NCBI GenBank assembly: GCA_014529385.2
Contig: CM043963.1
Span: 93,899,912-93,963,911, forward strand
Source: Adiantum capillus-veneris
Lineage: Eukaryota; Streptophyta; Polypodiopsida; Polypodiales; Pteridaceae
DNA: 64,000 nt
Direction of reading: 5' to 3'
Shown: positions 44,478-54,600 of the stretch, piece by piece
How positions within the stretch are numbered: position 1 is the stretch's first letter
Layout of the letters: each line of letters begins with the position of its first letter
The notes under the pieces: model-generated
Told to the model about the DNA's origin: nothing
What the model saw: the letters and a program-made list of their open reading frames with translations, nothing else
The model's database searches: none
Program-made: the position numbers and the translations under genes

Positions 44478-44705
44478 TGTCAAGGCTAGGGACTTGCTAC
44501 GCGCCGTGTGCGAGCCACAAAGGCTCATAGCACACAGTCATACAACAGACAAGCTTACAAGGAAGAATGGTGTGTCACTCACCTTCCTGCGTAGTTGTGA
44601 ATGAAGGATTCCCGCGCCGCGAAGAAGAGGGAGATGTCGCTATGCCGCGCTCAACCGCCTCGCCGCCGTCGTGCCGCCGCAACGCTCGATCACACACACA
44701 CACTC

Positions 44706-44749
<44 letters not shown>

Positions 44750-45050
44750 GTACACACACACACACAAGGAGATGGTGAAGGAGAAGGTGGAGATGGAGCA
44801 AGAGCAGCTTCTATTGCACAATGAGAGAATGAGTAAAAATTAGGTTTAGTGGCTTTTATATGAGCTCACCCCATTCACACTTGGGCGCCCATACTTAGCC
44901 AACTAACTCCTTGAATATTCCAGTTAGAGTGCGCCTGTCATCGGCGATCACCCTTACCCTGTTCCTATTGGTCCGACAAGCCCGGTACCTGACTCTAAAT
45001 AATACAACGTTTATAGATCATAAGGTGTCCGTGTGCCGTGAGGGTTAACA
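44478..45050 (-). repeat. 3' LTR of element H
   Basis: It is 573 bp, TGTCAAGGCT to GGGTTAACA. It contains a compound (CA)n(TC)n(CA)n microsatellite (about 44691-44766). A minus-strand TATA box (CATATAAAAGCC) lies near 44851-44864. Confidence 0.96.
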
Positions 45051-46417
45051 TGCCCCCCTTCCTGATGTAGATTCCGTCCTCGGAAGCTATCCAGTTGAAG
45101 CTCGTTCGTCGAGATGGGAGAGCAGTCGACATGGATGTGCGTAGTCTTCTTCAATCACTGCAAAATCAAACAACATTGCCACAGTAATTGCATTCTCATA
45201 TACAATTAAAAATCATATGAAATAGACAGACAAATTGATTGGTAACAGAATTTTAGACAATTTGTCAGTAATAAACATTAAATTGCAATATAATCAAATG
45301 CATAAACAGATGTAAAGGTAAAAAATTAAACAAGTCCGGGGTCGCTAATTTAACGGTCAAAAGGCACTAGAGCTCGACTATTAATACCATGGGTAACTTC
45401 TCAATTTTTTCTGGTCAATTAAGTTGTTTAATCGCGAGAGCCAAGTATTTGATGTTCGAGGGCTGACTAAAGGCTATACCTAGAAGACCTTGTAGTTAAG
45501 CTACGATAAAAGGAATTTCTCATGAAATCATCGCCTGACTGATTACCTTTTCTTTGACCCCCCAAAGTCTTTTCACATTGATTCAATTTTGATGTGTGTG
45601 CTTATTTTGTATGCCTTGGGTTTTTTGTTTTTCAAGGAAAAGCGCCCACACTGGGAACCTCTAGGGCTCTAGTACCATAGGCGATACATGTGAGTGAAGT
45701 ACCAATTTAAGCAAGGATTTCTCTTCCAACTTGAAATTTTACATTGTGGCACTTTGATTTTTTGTTTGTTCATTTTCAGCATTTTAATTTTGTAACTTTG
45801 GGGGGTCATATAACACTGTTACCCTCCCTAGGCTCATCACATTAGTAAACTCCCTTTATAATACTTAAGCTAAAGGTCAATAGGGTTAAGACCACTAGAA
45901 AGCCCTAGTACATTTCACACAATGCTGCCTATATCGGATTAAGAACCTAAGTAACCATTGTTTATTAGGAAGGCATTCCCCATGGTATTAAGAGAAGATT
46001 TCTAATACCTAGCTAGGTCAAACTAGCTTAGTCGGACTGCTTGATTTTTAAACCTAGACAAGTGATTATGACAAAACATTACATTGAATTAAATGTTTGA
46101 TACTAAGCAAATGCGCTGAATATTATGCTACCAATCACAATCAAAGCAGACAAACATGGATGCAAAAAGATAAGGGCAATGCTAATGGACATAAAACACC
46201 TGTTTGTGTTGATGGTCGCGCTTGATTTGAAGTGTGAACGAGAGAAAGGTTCCATGAAGGTCCAAATCCTATCAATAGCAACACGCTCCTGTACACACTA
46301 GGAAACAAAAGGAATACCTCCAGAAGACACATTAGTGGGAAAAGGTACCAACACTTATTGAACACAACAAAAAACATAAGGAACCCTAACCTAATTATTT
46401 GCACTCCCCCTAAAGAG
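45051..46417 (-). other. Non-coding 3' region of element H
   Basis: About 1.37 kb of AT-rich sequence between the accessory ORF and the 3' LTR, with no coding similarity. The first ten bases are the polypurine tract inverse. Confidence 0.6.
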
Positions 46418-46876
46418 TCAAGGGAATAGGATATTGTAGAGGTTGGGGGAAAACCCTAAAGCTAAACCCCTATCCTCGTCGTCAAGATAAACAAAGTCAT
46501 CATCCATGAGACCATATGTGCCATCCGTGTAGTCATGTAAATTTTCTTCTTCATCATAGGTGCCCATGTTTACTAAAAAGGTCACTAGACGCCTATAGTC
46601 ATCTTGGTCAAAAGGGTAGGCTTGTGCAATGGGAGAAACGCTCTCTACTAAGTATGGATCAGACGTGGTCAAGAGACGTATCAGCCATTTTAACTCCTCA
46701 AAATTCCTCTCACATGCTAGCGTACCTATCAAATCCCATTCACATGCAAGCACTGGAAAGACCATGTGAAATATTTGTGAAAAGTAACGAGGGTACCTCT
46801 CACCCAAGGCAGGAGTGGATGACTCTAGCGTACTAGCCATATCTGTACACGCAAATAGATGATGGTTAGAGTGCAA
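46418..46876 (-). CDS. Accessory ORF of element H between pol and the 3' LTR
   Basis: A 152-codon open frame. The internal ATG at 46840 (MASTLESSTPALGERYPRYF) is the more likely start, because the sequence just before it (TTTGCGTGTACAG/AT) is a good splice acceptor that could join it to a spliced leader. That gives about 140 residues. Visible features are a hydrophobic/aromatic N-terminal half (YFSQIFHMVFPVLACEWDLI, then LACERNFEELKWLIRLL) and a strongly acidic C-terminal half (DQDD, YDEEENLHDYTDGTYGLMDD, LDDEDRG). No transmembrane helix or signal peptide typical of an envelope is evident. Family not recognised. The position is that of env-like or other third ORFs in some plant gypsy elements. 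Confidence 0.55.
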   Translation of the reverse strand: MHSNHHLFACTDMASTLESSTPALGERYPRYFSQIFHMVFPVLACEWDLIGTLACERNFEELKWLIRLLTTSDPYLVESVSPIAQAYPFDQDDYRRLVTFLVNMGTYDEEENLHDYTDGTYGLMDDDFVYLDDEDRGLALGFSPNLYNILFP

Positions 46877-47086
46877 ATATTACAAGGGTCGTGTTCTTGT
46901 GCATAATTTGTCTTTATGATTTGTGTGATGGCTCTTGCTCTTTTACTTTTTTATCTTGTTTTTGTGAGTATAAGGCTTTATATATACATTCCCTAAGATC
47001 GGAGATTAAGAGGTCAGGGAGAAAGGTTGAGAGGGAACCAAGTGAATGATGGATGTCCACAAACACTCCCCCCTTCCTTGGGTAGA

Positions 47087-49432
47087 TCATACCGTTTGAA
47101 ATGAGCTTGTCACCCTTTGAAACCAATTGTTCCAGTTGGTAATAGGTGAGGATTTTTGCCAGTAGTTTTCTATTACCCTAGGTGCCTCGTCAAGTTGCAA
47201 GGGTGGTAAGGTACTCTCCCAGGATCGAACTTGAAGTGGTTTATCAGGTGATTCTTGAACACTGGGAGGTGTGGATTCTTTTGTGGCTTCATTGAGGTCC
47301 ATTACTATAGATGGAGGCTGTGTAGAAGCTTTTACCTCTATGGATGTATTACATGAGGAGCTAGAAGCTTCATGGAACTCCCCCCTTCCTGAGCTAGGTG
47401 GAATAAATTGGGTTTGCCTTGGAGCCCAAACTAGCTCTGGACTAGGTGTGTAGCATTCTGTGATCTTTCCCTTTCCACGGTCTGCCATTGGCTTTAGCGT
47501 TACACTGTTTGACTCATATGGGTTTTTTGTCGATAGGGAAGGACACATTTTACGTTTAGGTACCCAAATTTGCTCATTTCCATCATAGTATCCTTGGGCT
47601 TTTAATAGTCGTTTAGGAATCCAGCGCCACGTTTTCTTACATTTCTTGGAGCGAGTGGGACGTTTCTTACGAGGCTTCCATTTTTTAGCATCAGCCATGG
47701 TTACTAAAGAAGCTTTAGGGACCCACTTGTATGCTTTCTTTGTTATATTAGGATGGTTCTTGTGTGTCTCAAGCTTTCTTTCAACTACATCAGTTGAAGA
47801 TCTAGAGAGTTGAGCTATGGGGACGTATGGTTCAACCTCCTGGACATGCAATGTCTTGGGTTTTATTTCCTTAGGCAATATCTCAGGGACTATGGCTTGA
47901 GTGGTAGGGATGAGAGTTGGTTTTTGCGTTGTGACACCCCCAGTCCCCCAATCAATAGTGCATTTGGTGGCTATCATCCACGTGCGTCCTAGGTTTATAT
48001 TACCCTCCATAGTTCCAGTAGGCATGACCAAAAAGTCTTGAGCTACAATTCCATTGTCATAACTGACAGAAGTGTGCCAAATTCCAAAAACCGTAGTTTT
48101 TTTCTTGTTGACACCCTTGACTTGGATAATACTCTCAGATAGAGGTGGCTTCCCTAACTGACACCACACCCCATAGGATAGCAGATTATATTTAGCACCT
48201 GTGTCCAATAAGGCATTATATAGCACTTTTCCATAGGCACTATTTAACTCAATAGGGTATCGTAGAGGTGTGTCAGAGTCCAACCAATCCTCTTTGATTT
48301 CCACGTGGAATGCATTTGTGACTCCAAGGTTAGCCTCTCGTTTTTGTCTTATACGTTGTTGTCGCTCCTTAGCCTCAGCTTGAGCTTGTATCTTCTTTAA
48401 CTCGGTTTGTGCTTTGGCGGCCTTCTTTTGATGAATGGCCCGTAGTTCTTCTTGGCTTAAAGGATCATAATATCTTTTGAATTTACTCCCATTGAGGAAT
48501 CCAATGGTTTCAACTCCATCAAGAGTTTCCACACGAAGGGTACCTTGTGGGGTAATTTCACATACTCTATATGGTCCTTTACCAGCATATTTCAACTTTT
48601 TCTTCTCTTTACGTACTCCATACATAAGGACTTTATCACCAAATTTGATGTCCTTGTCCTTCACATGGCGATCAAACCACTTCTTTCTCCTATCCTTTTC
48701 CACAAGAGCATTTTGCACAGCCAACTGTCTCTCTTCGTCTAGTTTTTCTAAGATATACAAACGCTCGGTTAAGGGGTTACCTTTCCATCCTTCTTGCGAA
48801 GCTACCCTAAGACTAGGAATGACAAACTCCCAAGGCATAACCGCTTCTTGGCCGTATACCATTTTGAATGGCGTACAATTAATAGCCACTTTATAAGCAG
48901 TACGATAAGCCCATAGAGCAGATGTCAACTTCAAATCCCAATCAGTGCGATGAGCTTCTACCGTCTTGGTTAAAATAGAGATTAGAGTCTTGTTGGTGCT
49001 CTCGGCTTGTCCATTAGCTTGCGGGTAATAAGGTGTAGACTTATGGTGGGATATCATAAAGGTCGTGGTAAGCTCTCTTATTACCTCATTTATAAAATGG
49101 GTACCATTATCACTAACAATTTCAAAAGGGCAACCAAATCTTGTGATAATATTCTCAAAAAGAAACTTAGCTGTTGTCCTTGCGTCAACTTTTTGTGAAG
49201 CCTTAGCTTCAGCCCACTTTGTTACATAGTCCGTAGCAACTAGAATATATCGAGATTGAGTGTTGCGAGCTGCGGGACTAATTGGACCTACAAAGTCTAA
49301 GCCCCATTTTTCAAATGGTTGGGTTCCTTTAATAGGATGTAAGGGCATTCTGTCTTTGCGCTGTGTGGTCTTGTAACGTTGGCACTCATCACACCCTTTT
49401 GTAAAAAGTGATGCATCCTTAAATAAAGTTGG
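47087..49432 (-). CDS. Element H pol C-terminal part: integrase, second retropepsin-like domain, W-x-P-K tail
   Basis: This part follows the third in-frame TGA (49433-49435); the first ATG is at 49348, and residues are counted from there. Just upstream are the CDEC pair of the integrase zinc finger. The catalytic core has GLDFVGP (D18), SDNGTHF (D80) and NGQAESTNK (E116), an intact D-D-35-E. The C-terminal integrase part (FGDKVLMYGVRKEKKKLKY, GKGPYRV) ends near 290. A Lys/Gln/Glu coiled region follows (300-345). Next is a retropepsin-like domain at about 365-465, with ALLDTGAKYNLLS (382-384 DTG) and closing NINLGRTWM. The rest (to 753) is basic then Ser/Pro-rich, with repeated YKWVPK, WRWIPK, IWVPK and VWAPR motifs. 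No stop interrupts this 2.3-kb stretch. Confidence 0.9.
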   Translation of the reverse strand, partial: PTLFKDASLFTKGCDECQRYKTTQRKDRMPLHPIKGTQPFEKWGLDFVGPISPAARNTQSRYILVATDYVTKWAEAKASQKVDARTTAKFLFENIITRFGCPFEIVSDNGTHFINEVIRELTTTFMISHHKSTPYYPQANGQAESTNKTLISILTKTVEAHRTDWDLKLTSALWAYRTAYKVAINCTPFKMVYGQEAVMPWEFVIPSLRVASQEGWKGNPLTERLYILEKLDEERQLAVQNALVEKDRRKKWFDRHVKDKDIKFGDKVLMYGVRKEKKKLKYAGKGPYRVCEITPQGTLRVETLDGVETIGFLNGSKFKRYYDPLSQEELRAIHQKKAAKAQTELKKIQAQAEAKERQQRIRQKREANLGVTNAFHVEIKEDWLDSDTPLRYPIELNSAYGKVLYNALLDTGAKYNLLSYGVWCQLGKPPLSESIIQVKGVNKKKTTVFGIWHTSVSYDNGIVAQDFLVMPTGTMEGNINLGRTWMIATKCTIDWGTGGVTTQKPTLIPTTQAIVPEILPKEIKPKTLHVQEVEPYVPIAQLSRSSTDVVERKLETHKNHPNITKKAYKWVPKASLVTMADAKKWKPRKKRPTRSKKCKKTWRWIPKRLLKAQGYYDGNEQIWVPKRKMCPSLSTKNPYESNSVTLKPMADRGKGKITECYTPSPELVWAPRQTQFIPPSSGRGEFHEASSSSCNTSIEVKASTQPPSIVMDLNEATKESTPPSVQESPDKPLQVRSWESTLPPLQLDEAPRVIENYWQKSSPITNWNNWFQRVTSSFQTV
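47954..48256 (-). other. Second retropepsin-like domain (DTGA) downstream of integrase
   Basis: The domain starts with a strand (GKVLYNALL), then the active-site triad in LLDTGAKYNLLS, then a central part (SIIQVKGVN, IVAQDFLVMP). It closes with the hydrophobic-LG element (NINLGRTWMIA). These are the hallmarks of retropepsins. It is separate from the protease after gag (DGG at residues 1297-1299 of the gag frame, about 52549). Confidence 0.75.
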
Positions 49433-51625
49433 TCACCAATAGCCTGATTGCAGCACCTTTCTAGCAGTCAGGTCTCCTGAAAAATGTCCTCCTGCTATGC
49501 CCATATGTGCTTCTTGCAAGATATACAAATATTCATCCTCGCGGACACAACGCCTAAGAATATGGTCCTTGCCTAGTCTATACAGAGTTCCGGCAATCAA
49601 ACAATAGGGTTCACATTCTTTTACTAGCCTTCGAGCGATATCCTTACGAAGTTCCTTGGGTGGAAAACCATTAACTAAAAAGTTAACAATGTTCTCACTC
49701 CATTCAGGCATAGTCTCAACTATGAATAGGGAAGTATCGGGTAATTCATCATCAACTCCTGTAGGGGCTTCACCATTGGGTATGCGAGACAAATGATCAG
49801 CCATGACGTGCCTTTTACCGGGTCTCACTACAATCATGAAATCAAACTCCAGAAGAATTAACAACCATCACGTGATTCTTCCTGTGGAGCATGGCTTGTT
49901 TACCAGATACAGCAACGCTTGATGATCCACATAAAATACAAACTTGTTTGCTAGAAGGTAGTAGCGAAATTTATTTACTGTATAAACCATTGCTAAACCT
50001 TCTCGCTCTGTAGTGTTGTAGTTCCTTTCAGCATCGTTCAATTGACGGCTTGTAAAGCTAATGGGATAGTCCAATTTATGTTCTCCTGGTTGAGTGAGAA
50101 CACACCCAATAGCAAAGTTTGATGCATCAATATGCACATGGAAAATGACATCCCAGTTAGGTGTCCTTAAAATCGGAGCACTTGCTAGTGTTTTCTTCAA
50201 TTGTTCATAGGCTTGGTCACACTCTTGAGTCCATTTAAATTCAATGAGAAGCTTGTACAAAGGACGTGCTATCTCAGCGAAAAATAAAATAAACCGTCGA
50301 TAATAACCCACGTGTCCCATGAACCTTTGAACTCCCTTGTAATTGATTGGTGGTGGTAACTCTAGAATCACTTTAATTTTGCTCTCATTGGTTGAGATAC
50401 CATTCTTAGATACTATATGCCTTAAAATAACTCCATGCTTAACCCAAAATTGGCATTTGAACGGGTTCAATGAGATACGATATAACCTACACTTTTCAAA
50501 CACCTTCCGCAAACATGATAGATGTTCTTTCCAAGAAGAGTAAACACAAAGGTCGTCTAAGAAAGCTTCACAAAACTCTCTCAAATATTCTTTAAAAGCA
50601 GTGTTTATTAATCGTTGGAATGTAGCAGGGGCATTTGTTAAGCCAAAAGCCATCACACGAAATGCAAACACGCCAAATTCTGTGTTGAAGGCAGTTTTAG
50701 CTTGGTCCTCTAGCGCTATCGTGATTTGGTTGTAGCCTGAGTACCCATCTAGAAAGCTATAAGCTTCCTTGCCTGCAACTCTTTCGAGTACATGTTCGGA
50801 ATATGGTAGGGGGTAATGGTCTCTTCTAGTAGCTGCATTAACTTTTTTGAGGTCCACGCACACCCTGAGTTTCCCATTCTTTTTTGGCACGATAACTATT
50901 GGAGACACCCATTCAGAGTGTTCAATAGGATATATGAACCCACATTTGATAAGCTTTTCTAGTTCTTCTTGAATGATCCTTGCGTACTTAGGATTCATCG
51001 GGTAGGGTCTTTGTTGTACGGACTTCGTAGTGCTAATCATAGGGATTGTATGTTGGACCACAGAAGGTGGAACACCTTTCATATCATGGTATGTCCAAGC
51101 GAATATGTCCTTGAATTCCTTGAGAAGCTCTTTGAGGACCGCCTCTTCAACTTCTGTGAGGTCTTGGGCAATAAAAACAGGTTTTGATTCTTCATCGGGG
51201 TCGGCTAATTCTATTTCTTTAACTATTGCTAGACCATCATAGATTCCATTATTCCCATCGATAGGTATTCTTTGGGCTTTTATGTACACAACCTTTGCTT
51301 CCCCTGTGGTGTAAGATTTGAAATGTTCTGGTGCAGGATGCAAGTCTGTGGATTCTGGTTGTGCTTTGGTCTGTGCTTCCATTTCTGCTTTCTTGTGTTG
51401 TCGAGCTAACTCTTGGTTTTGACGCCTCCTTGCAGTGCGGCTCAACTTTGGCTTGTCTATGATCTCTAATTGGGCTATGTCATGGGTTCGTGGTCTACAC
51501 CACATAACATTTTGGAGATATTCACCCGAATCGTCTACCAATTTTTGATGAGCATCACATGCTCCTATATAACTGAGCCATTCTGCTGAGGATCTCTTCT
51601 TTTTTATCCTAGCACGTACATTGGC
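49433..51625 (-). CDS. Element H pol N-terminal part: reverse transcriptase and RNase H
   Basis: It continues the gag frame after TGA at 51626-51628, so it is probably made as one polyprotein. The RT begins near 51160 (VLKELLKEFKDIFAWTYHDM), then GFIYPIEHSEWVSPIVIVPK and YSFLDGYSGYNQI, with the catalytic box FLDDLCVYS near 50545. RNase H follows (FHVHIDASNFAIGCVL, NYNTTEREGLAMV, FYVDHQALLYL; 50130-49900). A TGA at 49868-49870 falls where ITR-W is expected. The frame resumes (EFDFMIVVRPGKRHVMADHL, the usual end of RNase H). It continues to the HMGIAGGHFSGDLTARK histidine pair of the integrase finger and stops at TGA 49433-49435. All catalytic motifs are intact. Confidence 0.93.
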
Positions 51626-54600
51626 TCAATATCGACGCCTCTTAAAGTTTTTCTTTTTCTTATTTGAGACCTGATTTTGATTTGCATTTAGATCTGGCTC
51701 ACTAAAGGAGTCCTCGTTGGTGTCATCTTCACTCTCGGAGGAGCTATCATCGGTTGATGTGCTCGGTCCTTCCGAATGTTTTGACTCTGAACTTGCTCCA
51801 CTCTCTAATTCATGAGATTTGGAATCCGTTTCACTCTGGGAGTCAGTGTCTGAGTCGTGTTGTTCAAAGTCTTCTATTGAGCTATCGGTGTCACTGTCAG
51901 ATTGGTCTACAATTGCCTTGCCCTTAGAAGATGCATGTATGGCACTTATCATGTTCAGAGGTGCAATTTGTGGTACCTCTTCCCCCTCTAGTGTGACCCA
52001 GGTGGTTCCTCTATTTCCCCAGGTATCTATGGTAGCAGCTAGGTGTACCCAGTCTACGTTGTCTGATTCCGTCATACCCGGTAACACATCCATGTAAGGA
52101 GAATCTTGGCCAATGTCTGTATCCTTCTTACAAGTGTAACAATATTGTAGTGGGGCCGAGTGAACTGTGGTGTTAGAGCGATGATCAATAATGGTTTTAC
52201 TCCCTAAGGGGTGTACCTTACCAGTCACCAAGTCCACTCTAAGGACAGAGTCTTGGAATTGCAAATAGACATGATTTTTAGACCAATCGTGAACCATTTG
52301 TGCTTCCCTCATGAATGGTCGTCCTAAAATCATTTCATATGACATAAGGTGTTTAGAGAAATCCATTACAATGAACGTATGTCGTACCTTGTGTCCTAGA
52401 ACTTTGATCTTAAGATCCTTGAGCATCCCCATAGGTTTGGCTATGGTACCATTTGCCATATTTACCACAATGTTAGTAACACTGAGGCGGGGTTTTCCCA
52501 TGGATTCCCAACAATCTTTTGTAACGATGATAACTCCCACACCACCATCAAGAATTCCCTTTATAGTTAATCCCTTGGTAGTGATGGGTAGGGTCGCATT
52601 AGACTCGTCGCCTTCAAAATACTGCCCTAATTCGTTAATGGGTACCTCGATCAGAGACTCGTGTCCATCTAAGTCAAGTGATTGCACATGATTTTCCTCA
52701 TCAATCATAATCGAGTCAGGCCTATTTGGTTGCGCAAACTGCGGTAATCCCGTTCGTAGCTCTCCGTTAAGGAATGCTCGAAGTGCAAGGAATAACTCAG
52801 GATCTCCATACAGCTTTGCTATGATCGTGGTTCGGACCTCAGAAGACATGAAGTCCACTAGTTTGGCAACATTCATTGGCATTTTGCAGGGTGTAGGTCC
52901 TTGACTAGGAACTGGTGAGGATGGAATCTCATATTCCTCAATGGGATCAGGTATTCCTTCGTTAAACATCCTTTCCAACAAGAAAGGTATATGCTCACTT
53001 TCTGATGTCCCGTCCTCACTCCCTTCTTGGATGATACTAGATATGGCTAACGGTCTATGGTTCATGTGGGGTGGATGAACTTGCGTGGGAAACATTGTGT
53101 CATGAATTTTGACATGCATGGGTTCTGGTTCTAGTTTCCTTTGAGTCTCCTCCACTAAACCTCTTAGATGTTTCACCTGCTCAATCTCGTCTACTGGGTT
53201 TGGGTACATCCCAATCTTCTTTTTACGATTCTTCCCTTTTTGCCCCTGCGGTTTATCTTGGGGGTCTTGGATTGGATTTGGAAACACTTGTGGTGTTTTC
53301 AGAGGCTCTTTATGGTTTTCTCTTATTCGTTTTTCATTTGGTTCCATGTTACGGTTTTCTTTGTCGGTCTTTCTCTTTGTGGTATTGGTTCTAGTCTCCA
53401 TTGTCCCGATTGAATCTGAATCATCCTCGAGGTCATTCATATACACGGGGTCATCTCCTGTTCCTATGTTTGTTTTGGAACTTGACTTTGAATTTCCCGT
53501 ATTCTGCGACCTCTTCCGTTGTGTCTTCTTTTTCTTTGCTTGGATAACTGACGCGGTATCTCTCTCTTCGAGGATATGGCCTGGCCCTTGAAGCATGGAC
53601 CGTGTAATCGCATAAGCGGGTGCGACGGGTGGTATTGGCGATGTCACACTAGCAATTTCGACCAAATTTAGGGGTGTGATTTTAGGCGCATTTGGGTTAT
53701 AGGGGCATTGGGCAATCAAGTGATCTATGCCACAACGATTACATGTGAGTATTGGCATTGCAGACGTCCTCCCTTCATTCATTTGCATCTGTGCAGCATT
53801 CTTTTGCAGCCTAATAGGGAACTCCGCTGCCCGATGTGGTCCACCACACTCGTAGCATTGAAGAGGTGGCCTCCTAGCCTGGGTGTTGATATTTTGACCT
53901 CTGGATGCGAGAGCAGCAGCTTGATAAACCGGCTTGACTTGCCCCCAACAATCTTCCATGTAGTATATAGGACACTCTTCCAATATATCAAGTCCGTAGG
54001 CAATACTAGTGTCTATTTCCTCCTCACAGCCATCTGCATAAGCATTAGATGTCTCACAACCCACTTGGTTCATAGGGGCGACTCTTGGATGCGGGGGCTG
54101 CGGTCCTAGCACAGGAGGTGGTAGCGGTGTAGCTTGTACAACATTTTGAGATCTAGGGACCATGTGTTGCGGTAGTTGCTCAACAGGTGGAGCAGGCATC
54201 AATACAGGAGCTCGAGGTGCATCCGTCCAGGCTACAGGTGGTCTATTTGCCATCATACGTTTGATCATTAAACAATCCTTAGCTTGGTGACCATACCTAC
54301 CACATGCGTTGCAAGTTCCATTAAATTTTACTCTAAACGTAGGGCACTCACTAGTGCTATGTGGACCTAAGCAAATGGAACACCATTGTTGCTCCCTTCT
54401 TGGATACATGTGACTATTTTGAGGGGGTCGATTATCCTTAAGAGACTCTTGGATTGCCTTGGTGAGGTCTGTCAAGAATGTCTCAAATACCTTTGGCTCA
54501 TTGGCAATGGGCTTTGCAGTCATGGGTTCATACTCAATGGCTTGTGAGCTAGTGGATCTCGTGTCAGTAGACACCCTCATGCCTGCTATCATCAAGTTGT

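Noticed and set aside
44567..44843. Open frames over the LTR microsatellites (also 57605-57895)
   Set aside because: They consist largely of Ser-Leu or His-Thr runs produced by the (TC)n and (CA)n repeats and lie inside LTRs.
46418..46876. Accessory ORF as a retroviral-type envelope
   Set aside because: No signal peptide, no transmembrane helix and no cleavage site; only the position would suggest it.
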